From Candidatus Eiseniibacteriota bacterium (GTDB taxonomy: Bacteria; Eisenbacteria; RBG-16-71-46), in contig CAIXRL010000337.1 of assembly GCA_903921835.1 (NCBI GenBank), forward strand, positions 1 to 11,234: a DNA stretch of 11,234 bases, given 5' to 3'. Below are positions 1 through 7,085 of this stretch, piece by piece. The notes beneath the pieces are model-generated. The model worked only from the letters and a program-made list of their open reading frames with translations, was not told where the DNA came from and did not search any database. How positions within the stretch are numbered: position 1 is the first letter of the stretch; each line of letters starts with the position of its first letter. Made by a program: the position numbers and the translations under genes.

Positions 1-2
1 CT

Positions 3-2696
3 TCCCACGAGGCACCCGGCCCGCTTTCGCTCGAGCAGGGAGCTGCGGCGCGCGCCCTGCTGTCGTCATTCGATTCCGTTCCTGCGGCGGTGGCGATCTT
101 CGATCGGGAGATGCGCTATCTCACCGCCAACCGGCGCTGGCGGGCCGACTATCGCCTCGGGGACCGGGAGCTGGTCGGGCGGAGCTACTACGACGTGTTT
201 CCCGAGGCACCCGATCGCTGGCGTGACGTGCATCGCCGCTGCCTTGCCGGAGCCACCGAGGCCGCGAAGGACGAGCCCTTCGAGCGCGGGGACGGCACGA
301 TCGACTGGGTGAACTGGGAGTCGCGACCCTGGATCGATGTCGATGGCAGCATCGGCGGTCTCGTGCTGTTCAGCGAGGTGGTCAGCGAGCGCAAGCGCTT
401 CGAAGCGCTCGACGAGCGCTACCGGGCGTTCGTACGGCACACCCGTGATGTCATCCTCTTCGTGCGGCGCGCGGACGGACGCGTCATCGAGGCCAACGCC
501 GCAGCGAGCACGGTGTACGGGTACACGCCCGACGAGATGGCCAGGCTCTCGATCCATGAGATCCGCGCCCCCGGGACCCAGGCGCTCACCGAGGCGCAGA
601 TGGCCCGGGCCGACGCGGGCGGCCTGCTGTTCGAGACGGTTCACCGACGCAAGGACGGCAGCGAGTTCCCGGTCGAGGTCAGCTCCAGCGGCGCCACGAT
701 CGGCGGCGTCCGCGTGCTGTTCTCGGTGGTTCGCGACATCACCCGGCGCAGGGATGCCGCCGAGCTCCTGGCGGCGAGCGAATCACGCTATCGCGACCTC
801 GCCTACCTATCGCCGGATGCCGTCCTGGTCAATCGTGATGGCAAGGTCGAATACGTCAACCCCTCCGGCGCCGCGCTGTTCGGCGCCCGCGACCCGGGCG
901 AGTTGCTGGGGCGCGCGGCGATCTCGCTGGTTCACCCCGATTCTCGCGAGCTCGTCCTCGAGACGAGGGGCCGGGTTCTCGCGGGTGCGCATTCGACCAG
1001 GATCGAAGCGAAGATGGTCAGGCTGGATGGCCGCGTGCTCGACGTCGAGATGGCCGGGTCGCCCTTCGGCGATCCACCGGGCACCGCGGTGCAGGTCGTG
1101 ATACGCGACGTCACGGAGCGCAAGCGCGTGGAGGCGGCGCAGCGCGAAATGGAGCGCCGCGAGGTGTCCCGCCATGGCGAGGCGCGGTTCCGGGCGATGA
1201 TCGAGAACTCGGCGGACATGCTGGTCGTCCTGAACCAGGGCAGCACGATCACGTTCTGGAGCCCCGGCTCGGAGGCCGCGCTCGGCTGGACCGAGGGCGA
1301 TGTGGTGGGCCGGCCGGCCAGCGACTTCACGCATCCGGACGACGTCGCCGGTACGGATGCGGTTTTCGCGGAGTTGGTGAGGTGCCCCGGGGCGGTGGGG
1401 AGCCGGTCGCTGCGCATGCGGCACCGCGACGGCACGTGGCGCATCGTCGATTCGGTGGCCCGCAATCTCCTGCACGATCCGGACGTGCAGGGCATCGTCA
1501 TCAACTCGCGCGACGTCACCGAACAGCGCGAGCTGCAGCAGCGCTCGCTCGAGGCGCAGAAGCTCGAGAGCATCGGGCGGCTGGCCGGTGGCGTCGCGCA
1601 CGACTTCAACAACCTGCTCACCGCGATTCTCGGCGGCGTGGAGGCGCTGGACGACGCGCTCTCCCGCAATGTCCCCGTGCAACGGGAGGACGTCGAGGCC
1701 ATTCACCAGGCGGGGGATCGTGCCAGCGACCTGACCCGGCAGCTGCTTTCCTTCGCGCGCCGGCAGGTGATCTCGCCGGTGCCGCTCGACCTGAACCAGC
1801 TCGTTCGCGACACCGAGAAGCTCCTGCGGCGGTTGCTTCCCGAGAGCGTGGCCATCACCACCGACCTGTACGACGGTGTCGGCATGGTGCTCGGGGACCT
1901 GTCGCAGCTCCAGCAGGTGATCCTCAATCTCGCCGTGAACGCGCGCGACGCAATGCCGGACGGCGGCACGCTCGGCATTTCCACGACGGCGTCGGCGTTC
2001 GACGCGGAAGCCGCCGCGGCCGCGGGTCTTCCCGGCCCGTGCGAGTGCGCCCGGCTCGTTGTCCGCGACAACGGCGTCGGCATGAACGACGACGTGCGCG
2101 CGCACCTGTTCGAGCCGTTCTTCACGACCAAGCCGCAGGGGCAGGGCACCGGCCTGGGGCTCGCGGCGGTCTACGGCATCGTCGCCCAGAATCACGGCCG
2201 CATCCTCGTGGAGAGCGAGCAGGGACGGGGCACGACGATCGCCATCGACCTGCCGGGCACCATGCGCCGCGACGAGCGCGTCGAGGAACCCGAGGCGAGC
2301 CCGGCGGGCGGCAGCGAGACGGTGCTGCTGGTGGAGGACGAGCCGCTCGTGCGGGACATCATGGCGCGTGCGCTGCGCAAGGCGGGCTATCGCGTGCTGG
2401 TTGCCGGCGAGGCGCGCGAGGCGCTGGCCGCCGCCGGCGAGGACGCCGAGCGGATCGATCTCCTGGTGACGGACGTCGTCATGCCGGGTCTGAGCGGACC
2501 CGCCCTGGCGGAGCAGCTGTTCGCCCGGCACCCGGCCCTGAGGGTGCTGTTCGTCTCGGGCTACACGCAGGACGCCATCGGGCACGACGGCGTGCTCCAG
2601 ACGGGTGTCGAGTTCCTGCAGAAGCCCTTCCGCATGGGAGTGTTGCTGGCGCGCGCCCGCAGCGTGCTCGAGGGTGCGGGCGCCCGGACGCGCTGA
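3..2696 (+). CDS. Multi-PAS hybrid sensor histidine kinase (5' end outside window)
   Basis: Signal-sensing autokinase that would phosphorylate its own histidine and pass the phosphate to a fused receiver. The frame is open to the left edge. A GTG at 90 is a possible start but lies inside the first PAS domain (LLSSFDSVPAAVAIFDREM), so the real start is almost certainly upstream. Numbering from the codon at 3 (897 residues seen): four PAS domains at about 18-130, 137-250, 258-380 and 395-508; HisKA with the H-box GGVAHDFNN and phosphoacceptor H533; HATPase_c with N-box N646, G1 motif DNGVGM at D689, FEPFFTTK and GTGLGL near 715; receiver at about 774-895 with acidic pocket VEDEP, phosphoacceptor D824 in LLVTDVVMP and the conserved lysine in LQKPF. 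No transmembrane segment is seen in this part, so the sensing here looks cytoplasmic. No output domain follows the receiver, so a separate Hpt protein or regulator is expected (inference). The kinase core is intact. Confidence 0.95.
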   Translation, partial: SHEAPGPLSLEQGAAARALLSSFDSVPAAVAIFDREMRYLTANRRWRADYRLGDRELVGRSYYDVFPEAPDRWRDVHRRCLAGATEAAKDEPFERGDGTIDWVNWESRPWIDVDGSIGGLVLFSEVVSERKRFEALDERYRAFVRHTRDVILFVRRADGRVIEANAAASTVYGYTPDEMARLSIHEIRAPGTQALTEAQMARADAGGLLFETVHRRKDGSEFPVEVSSSGATIGGVRVLFSVVRDITRRRDAAELLAASESRYRDLAYLSPDAVLVNRDGKVEYVNPSGAALFGARDPGELLGRAAISLVHPDSRELVLETRGRVLAGAHSTRIEAKMVRLDGRVLDVEMAGSPFGDPPGTAVQVVIRDVTERKRVEAAQREMERREVSRHGEARFRAMIENSADMLVVLNQGSTITFWSPGSEAALGWTEGDVVGRPASDFTHPDDVAGTDAVFAELVRCPGAVGSRSLRMRHRDGTWRIVDSVARNLLHDPDVQGIVINSRDVTEQRELQQRSLEAQKLESIGRLAGGVAHDFNNLLTAILGGVEALDDALSRNVPVQREDVEAIHQAGDRASDLTRQLLSFARRQVISPVPLDLNQLVRDTEKLLRRLLPESVAITTDLYDGVGMVLGDLSQLQQVILNLAVNARDAMPDGGTLGISTTASAFDAEAAAAAGLPGPCECARLVVRDNGVGMNDDVRAHLFEPFFTTKPQGQGTGLGLAAVYGIVAQNHGRILVESEQGRGTTIAIDLPGTMRRDERVEEPEASPAGGSETVLLVEDEPLVRDIMARALRKAGYRVLVAGEAREALAAAGEDAERIDLLVTDVVMPGLSGPALAEQLFARHPALRVLFVSGYTQDAIGHDGVLQTGVEFLQKPFRMGVLLARARSVLEGAGARTR

Positions 2697-2761
2697 GCCC
2701 CGGCAGGGGGGGCGGGCAGTGGTCCCCTCCGCGCGCCCGAAAGCGGCCCTGCATTCTGCAC

Positions 2762-2788
2762 TCAAGTCTCCGCCGGGCGTGCCGATTG
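2762..2788 (+). promoter_or_regulatory. Candidate sigma-28 (FliA-type) promoter
   Basis: TCAAGTCT at 2762-2769, exactly 11 bases, then GCCGATTG at 2781-2788. The enterobacterial FliA consensus is TAAAGTTT-N11-GCCGATAA, so 12 of 16 positions match, the spacing is exact and the GCCGAT core is complete. Transcription would start near 2796, giving a leader of about 88 bases before the GTG at 2884. It sits in the only sizeable gap between the kinase and the diguanylate cyclase and points at the cyclase. It implies control with flagellar late genes (inference). Confidence 0.55.
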
Positions 2789-2807
2789 CAATGGGGACAC
2801 CGGGTCT

Positions 2808-2855
2808 CCGGGTGATTTGACCCGGCCGCCGGTCCGGGCGAAGTCGGTGTTCGCC
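2808..2855 (+). other. Two small hairpins in the leader of the diguanylate cyclase
   Basis: CCGGGT (2808-2813) and ACCCGG (2820-2825) form a perfect 6-bp stem around a 6-base loop. GGCGAA (2837-2842) and TTCGCC (2850-2855) form a second 6-bp stem around a 7-base loop. No T-run follows either, so they are not convincing terminators. They lie between the predicted transcription start and the ribosome site at 2873-2877. I see no conserved GEMM-type c-di-GMP riboswitch core. In DNA this rich in GC, short stems are common, so function is uncertain. Confidence 0.3.
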
Positions 2856-2883
2856 GGGGTACGCGTGGCAAAGGGGGTAGTCC

Positions 2884-4878
2884 GTGCTGCGGAGAATCGC
2901 GCCCGTCGGGTTGAGGTCGCGGCTGCTGCTGCTCGTCGCGGGAACGGTGCTGTGTTCGATGGCGTTGCTGTTCCTCAACGTCCTCCAGCAGCGCCGCGCC
3001 GCGGTCCGGGCCGCGGCCGACGAGGCGGCGTTGCTCTCGAGGCTCGCCGCCGCGCAGCAGGATCGCGGGATCGCGATCGCCCGCCTGGAGCTGCGCCGGC
3101 TCGTGCGACGCGAAGAGAGCGCCATGGCTGCGTCGTCGCCGGCCGAGCGCTGGCCCGGCACGGTGCGCGCCCTGGCGACCGTGACGCCGCGCGGCCGGGT
3201 CGTGGCGAGCACGGACGCGCGCGAGATCGGCGCCGACGTCTCGGGCACCGACTGGTTCCGGCGCGCATCCGTCGCGCGCCGCTTCGTGGTGGGCGACCAC
3301 TACGAGGAGCGCGGCGACAGTGTCGAGGCGCTGCGCTGTGCCGAGCCCGTGCTGCGCGAGGACGGCAGCGTGCGCGAGTTCGTGGTCGCCACGCTCGACG
3401 TCACCATGCTCTACAGCGCGACCCTGGCACACAGCGGCGAGCACGCCACGATCATTCTGGTGGACCGCCGCGGGTGCGTGCTCGCACCCGCCGGGCGGAC
3501 CGGCCGGCACCGCGACTCGACGGTGGTCCTGCGCATGGGATCGGCCACGGGCGAGTGGCGGCAGGACGTGCGCGGCGGCGACGGCATCTGGCGCATCGTC
3601 GCGTTCACGCCCGTGAGCAGCGGCGCGGCGCAGCAGTTCTACGTGGGGGTGGGGATCGACCGCGACGCGGTGGTGGGACGCGCGGGCCACGACCTGGAGA
3701 TCAGCATCGCGCTGATGGCGTTGTTCGGACTGGTCGTTGTGCTCGTGGCGTGGCACGCCGTGCGCCTGATCGTGCTGCGCCGGGTGGAGGCGATGCACGC
3801 GATGACGCAGCGGCTGCAGGCCGGCGACCTCGACGCCCGCACCGGGCTCTCCTATGGCTCCGGCGAGCTGAGCGACCTGTCCCGGGCGCTCGACTCGATG
3901 GCGTCCAGGCTGGCGCGAAGCCACGTCGATCGCGAACGCGCCGACCAGCGCGTGCGCCTGAGCGAGGCGCGCCTGCGCGCCGTCATCGAGGCCTCCGTCG
4001 ACGGCATCTTCGTCGTGGACCGCGAGGGCCGGATCGTGGAGTGCAATGCGGCGGGCCGCCGGCTGTTCGAGTGCGGGGAGCACCGGGACTGCGCCGGGTG
4101 CCACCTGCGCGGGGCGCCGTTGCAGGCGACGCTCGGCTGCCCGCTGCCCGCCCTGGAAGCGCCCCAACTGGTGGAGAGCGTCCTGCAGCGCGCGGACGGC
4201 AGCGAGCTGCCCGTGGAGATCGTGCTGGCGCCGGTGCGCCCGCTCGTCGCCGAGAAGTTCTTCGTGGCCACCGTGCGCGACATCACCGACCGCAAGCGGT
4301 GGCAGCGCGCACTCGAGGCGCTGTCGCTCACCGACGAACTGACCGGCCTGCACAACCGGCGGGGGTTCCAGTCGCTGGCAGCCCAGCATCTGCGCCTGCT
4401 GGCGCGCACCGGGGGCACCGCGGTCGTGGTGTCGCTGGACCTGGACGGCCTCAAGGCGATCAACGACACGCACGGCCACGCCGAGGGCGATCATGCGCTG
4501 AGCGAGCTGGCGTTGGTTCTGCGCCACAGCTTTCGCGAAACGGACGTGATCGGGCGCATGAGCGGCGACGAGTTTGCGGTGCTCGCCTCGGTGAGCGGTC
4601 CGCACGGGGTGTGGCGTGCGCTCGGGCGGATGCAGAAGGCCCTGGCCTCGCGCAACGCGGCCGGCGACCTGCCGTGGATGCTGAGCGTATCCGCCGGTTG
4701 GGCCCGCTCGACGCCCGGAGCCGACGACAGTCTTGCCGAACTGCTCGCTCGCGCCGACCGGAAGATGTACCGCCGCAAGCGCGCGCGCCACGTGCCGGGC
4801 GCCGAAGCCCCTCCGGGTCCGGCGCGCGAGGAACTCCGGGACGCCAACGCGCGGGGCGAGGCGTCGAGGACGGCGTAG
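2884..4878 (+). CDS. Membrane-bound diguanylate cyclase (Cache-like, HAMP, PAS, GGDEF)
   Basis: Makes cyclic di-GMP from two GTP at the inner membrane in response to an external and possibly an internal signal. The start is GTG 2884, six bases after GGGGG at 2873-2877. Of 664 residues: transmembrane segment at about 10-31; extracytoplasmic Cache-like sensor at about 32-268; second transmembrane segment at about 272-296; HAMP at about 297-350; PAS at about 360-470; GGDEF domain at about 475-635, opening with SLTDELTGLHNRRGF. The active-site loop reads S560-G-D-E-F564, so the first glycine is replaced by serine; some SGDEF/AGDEF cyclases are known to be active. The metal-binding DLDGLKAIND segment is intact. 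The product-inhibition I-site RxxD is present as R551-E-T-D554, five residues before the loop. The PAS domain carries five cysteines (387, 397, 403, 406, 419), including C403-A-G-C406-H407. The arginine- and proline-rich tail after about 635 has no recognised domain. A FliA-type promoter precedes the gene. Confidence 0.93.
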   Translation: MLRRIAPVGLRSRLLLLVAGTVLCSMALLFLNVLQQRRAAVRAAADEAALLSRLAAAQQDRGIAIARLELRRLVRREESAMAASSPAERWPGTVRALATVTPRGRVVASTDAREIGADVSGTDWFRRASVARRFVVGDHYEERGDSVEALRCAEPVLREDGSVREFVVATLDVTMLYSATLAHSGEHATIILVDRRGCVLAPAGRTGRHRDSTVVLRMGSATGEWRQDVRGGDGIWRIVAFTPVSSGAAQQFYVGVGIDRDAVVGRAGHDLEISIALMALFGLVVVLVAWHAVRLIVLRRVEAMHAMTQRLQAGDLDARTGLSYGSGELSDLSRALDSMASRLARSHVDRERADQRVRLSEARLRAVIEASVDGIFVVDREGRIVECNAAGRRLFECGEHRDCAGCHLRGAPLQATLGCPLPALEAPQLVESVLQRADGSELPVEIVLAPVRPLVAEKFFVATVRDITDRKRWQRALEALSLTDELTGLHNRRGFQSLAAQHLRLLARTGGTAVVVSLDLDGLKAINDTHGHAEGDHALSELALVLRHSFRETDVIGRMSGDEFAVLASVSGPHGVWRALGRMQKALASRNAAGDLPWMLSVSAGWARSTPGADDSLAELLARADRKMYRRKRARHVPGAEAPPGPAREELRDANARGEASRTA

Positions 4879-5111
4879 CGCCCCGGGCGAGTCGGCAGCG
4901 GGGGTGGCCGGCGGCGGCCGTTTGGCCCGGCAGTCCGCGCCATTCCCACGATCCGTCGCGTCGTCGCCCTCATGACGACGGCCCTCCCCGGACGCACCGC
5001 CACCGGGCGCCTCGGCGGGTGAATCGTTGACTGCGGCCCGGACACGGTTTCGCGGCCCGTCGCGTCGTTGGAGCCCCGCGGGCGATGTGGGACACTCGCG
5101 GACCGATCCTC

Positions 5112-5116
5112 GGAGG
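5112..5116 (+). promoter_or_regulatory. Shine-Dalgarno site that fixes the site-2 protease start
   Basis: GGAGG ends ten bases before ATG 5127. An in-frame ATG at 5085 is also open but has no purine-rich site before it. The protein from 5127 begins MRWSIRLGTIAGIRIEVH, the usual beginning of this protease family. Confidence 0.75.
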
Positions 5117-5126
5117 CACGTCCCGC

Positions 5127-6257
5127 ATGCGCTGGTCCATTCGGCTGGGAACCATTGCCGGTATCCGCATCGAGGTGCACGTCACCTTCCTGCTGATGCT
5201 TGCCGGTGTTGCGTTCTTCACGGCCTCCGGTCCCCGGGATGCCGCCCACGCCGCAGCGCAGGCGGCGCCGGGTTTCCGGGATGCCTTCCACACCGTGCTG
5301 CACCTGGTGCTGCTGTTCGCGTGCGTCGTGCTGCACGAGCTCGGGCACGCGCTCACCGCGCAGCGCTTCGGCATCCGTACGCGCGAGATCGTGCTGCTGC
5401 CAATCGGCGGTGTCGCGCGGCTCGAGCGCATGCCCGAGAAGCCATCGCAGGAGCTGGCGGTCGCGATCGCGGGTCCCGCCGTCAACGTCGTGCTGGCGAC
5501 CGCGTTCGGGGTGGCGCTGTTCGCGCTCGGAACGCCGGCGGTGATGATCCTCGAGCGCGCCGGTGGGAACGGCACGCTCGAGTTCCTGCTCCTGGCCAAC
5601 CTCTCCATGCTGATCTTCAATCTCGTGCCCGCGTTTCCCATGGACGGCGGCCGCGTGCTGCGGGCGGGCCTGGCGATGTTCATGCCCTACACCCGCGCCA
5701 CGCGTTTCGCCTCGCTCGTGGGGCAGGGCTTCGCGCTGCTGTTCGCAGCCGCCGGCATCTTCGTGCTGCGCAGCCCTGTGCTCGTGTTCATCGCCCTGTT
5801 CGTGTTCGTCACGGCGGGCGAGGAGCGCGCGCTGGTGCAGACGCGCAGCTCGCTCACGGGACTTCCCGTCAGCGCGGCGATGGTGACCGCGTTCGTCAGC
5901 CTCGAGACGCGGCACGAGCTGGCGTACGCCGTGGACCTCCTGCTCGCGGGCGAGCAGCGCGATTTCCCCGTGCTCGAGGATGGCCAGCTGCTCGGCATGC
6001 TGTCGCGCGACGATCTGCTCAAGGGCATGCGCACCGAGGGCCCCGAATCGCCCGTGGGCCGGCTCGTGCGCCTCGACATCGCGCCGATCGAATCGTCCAT
6101 GCCGCTCGACGCGGCGCTGCAGCGCATGAGTGCGCTGCGCCAGAACGCGCTGCCCGTGGTCGCGCGCGGGCGGCTCGTGGGGCTGCTCACGCTGGAGAAC
6201 ATCCGCGAACTGCTGCTGGTGCTCGAAGCGCGGCAGCGCCACGCCGGGCTGGCCTGA
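5127..6257 (+). CDS. Site-2 protease family zinc metalloprotease (M50) with CBS pair
   Basis: Intramembrane zinc protease expected to cut membrane-anchored substrates such as anti-sigma factors or signal-peptide remnants; its own substrate is unknown. The start at 5127 gives 376 residues. The zinc site is H70-E71-L-G-H74 inside a membrane segment (VVLHELGHALTAQRFG), and the third ligand region is N165-L-V-P-A-F-P-M-D173-G-G, where the aspartate completes the zinc site. Hydrophobic stretches near 16-32, 54-72, 107-130, 150-168 and 195-230 fit a six-helix core. From about 250 the chain is soluble and reads as two CBS repeats (VSAAMVTAFVSLE..., then a second near 312-365 ending LVGLLTLENIRELLLV), which in other proteins bind adenine nucleotides. 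There is no PDZ domain, so it belongs to the CBS branch rather than the RseP type. It leads a three-gene operon: 12 bases separate it from the next gene, whose ribosome site GAGG (6256-6259) overlaps its TGA stop. Confidence 0.92.
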   Translation: MRWSIRLGTIAGIRIEVHVTFLLMLAGVAFFTASGPRDAAHAAAQAAPGFRDAFHTVLHLVLLFACVVLHELGHALTAQRFGIRTREIVLLPIGGVARLERMPEKPSQELAVAIAGPAVNVVLATAFGVALFALGTPAVMILERAGGNGTLEFLLLANLSMLIFNLVPAFPMDGGRVLRAGLAMFMPYTRATRFASLVGQGFALLFAAAGIFVLRSPVLVFIALFVFVTAGEERALVQTRSSLTGLPVSAAMVTAFVSLETRHELAYAVDLLLAGEQRDFPVLEDGQLLGMLSRDDLLKGMRTEGPESPVGRLVRLDIAPIESSMPLDAALQRMSALRQNALPVVARGRLVGLLTLENIRELLLVLEARQRHAGLA

Positions 6258-6269
6258 GGCCGCGGCGCG

Positions 6270-7085
6270 ATGCCCCGGCGAGTCCTGCACGCGCGCTGGA
6301 TCCTGCCTTTCGTGGCGGTGACCGCCGCGTTCGCGTTGTGGCGAAGCGATGGCCGTCCGCACTGGCGCGAGCTGGCGCCCGGTGTCGAGTTCGCCACCCT
6401 CGCGGGCGAGCCCTACTGCCGGCTCGGATCGTCCTCGGTGGCGGTGCTGCGCGTGGACCCGCGGCGCGCGCGGCTCCGTGCGCGCTACTACGACCGCCAG
6501 CGCCCGCCGCGCCTGCTCACCGTGCTGGAGTGGCAGAAGTCCACGGGCGCGCTCGCGGTGTTCAACGCCGGGCAGTTCTATCCCGACTTTCGCTACATGG
6601 GCGTGCTCGTCTGCGGGGGTGACACCGTCTCGTCGCGTCCGCACGCGGAGTTCCAGGCCGCGCTGGTCGCCGACTCGGGCCGCGCACGGGTGCTCGACCT
6701 GGCGCGCGTGCCGCTTGGCACCCCGCCGCGCTGGAGCGATGTCGCGCAGTCGTTCATGCTCTTCGACCACGCTGGCGGCGTGCGCGTGCGCCGCAGCACG
6801 CGGATCGCAAACCGCACGGTCGTGGGCGAGGACGAGCGCGGCTGGATCGTGGTGTGCGTGAGCGAGGGCGCCTACACGCTCGCCGATTTCGCCGACGTGC
6901 TGCGCGGCGCACCGCTCCAGCTCAAGCACGCGATGTCCATGGACGGCGGGCTCGAATCCGAGCTGGTCGTGAACGCGCGGGGCTTCCGCTACGCGAGCTT
7001 CGGCGACTGGCCGCGGGATCGCGAACCGTCCGCGCCCGGCGCGGTCGTCCCGCTGCCCACCGTGATCACCGTGGAGGCTCCGTGA
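6270..7085 (+). CDS. Phosphodiester glycosidase (NAGPA) domain protein, membrane-anchored
   Basis: 271 residues. A signal anchor or signal peptide occupies about 9-25 (arginines at 3-4 and 9, then ILPFVAVTAAFALW), so the rest should lie outside the cytoplasm. The body matches the phosphodiester glycosidase/NAGPA fold: ALAVFNAGQFY with N99-A-G101 and the following FRYMGVLVCGG, the central TVVGEDERGWIVVCVSEGAYTL-like strand, and the late motif AMSMDGG with M224-D225-G-G227 followed by ESELVV. Family members hydrolyse sugar-phosphodiester links, for example the human uncovering enzyme; bacterial members are linked to exopolysaccharide or cell-wall work, and the substrate here is unknown. The start ATG 6270 lies ten bases after GAGG (6256-6259), which overlaps the upstream stop. 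Its TGA overlaps the next gene's GTG by four bases, so translation is probably coupled. There is no clear AXA cleavage site after the hydrophobic run, which favours an uncleaved anchor. Confidence 0.85.
   Translation: MPRRVLHARWILPFVAVTAAFALWRSDGRPHWRELAPGVEFATLAGEPYCRLGSSSVAVLRVDPRRARLRARYYDRQRPPRLLTVLEWQKSTGALAVFNAGQFYPDFRYMGVLVCGGDTVSSRPHAEFQAALVADSGRARVLDLARVPLGTPPRWSDVAQSFMLFDHAGGVRVRRSTRIANRTVVGEDERGWIVVCVSEGAYTLADFADVLRGAPLQLKHAMSMDGGLESELVVNARGFRYASFGDWPRDREPSAPGAVVPLPTVITVEAP
7073..7077 (+). promoter_or_regulatory. Shine-Dalgarno site deciding the Nudix start at GTG 7082
   Basis: GGAGG lies inside the end of the NAGPA gene, four bases before GTG 7082. The Nudix frame is open upstream to 6854, but that extension overlaps the NAGPA gene by more than 200 bases and is an arginine-rich shadow. 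The GTGA overlap (7082-7085) and this site both support 7082. Confidence 0.7.

Noticed and set aside
2775..2790. Possible sigma-54 site (GGGC...TTGCA) in the gap before the cyclase
   Set aside because: GG and GC have the right spacing, but the -24 half is poor (GGGCGT in place of TGGCAC), and the same bases fit a sigma-28 site much better.
807..3248. 813-codon open frame on the minus strand
   Set aside because: It lies opposite the hybrid kinase and cyclase, is rich in R, A, H and P with no domain signature, and is the usual shadow frame of GC-rich genes.
4090..4104. C-type haem attachment (CxxCH) in the cyclase PAS domain
   Set aside because: The motif is on the cytoplasmic side of the membrane by the predicted topology, so covalent haem is unlikely; kept only as part of a cysteine cluster.
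2479..4791. 770-codon minus-strand open frame opposite the diguanylate cyclase
   Set aside because: Low-complexity R/H/A/Q composition and no recognisable domain, whereas the plus strand carries a full cyclase.
4905..4935. Hairpin GGCCG-GCGG-CGGCC after the cyclase as a terminator
   Set aside because: The stem is only 5 bp and no T-run follows (GTTTGG), so it does not meet the usual intrinsic terminator form.
5027..5055. Promoter with TTGACT at 5027-5032 before the site-2 protease operon
   Set aside because: The -35 is close to consensus, but the bases 16-18 positions downstream (tcgcgg) are not a -10.
4953..5068. 12-mer CCGTCGCGTCGT present twice (4953-4964 and 5057-5068)
   Set aside because: Simple CG/CGT-type words recur easily in DNA of this composition; no third copy or symmetry was seen.
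4491..6929. 812-codon minus-strand open frame
   Set aside because: Opposite the site-2 protease and NAGPA genes; composition is typical of antisense GC-rich frames.
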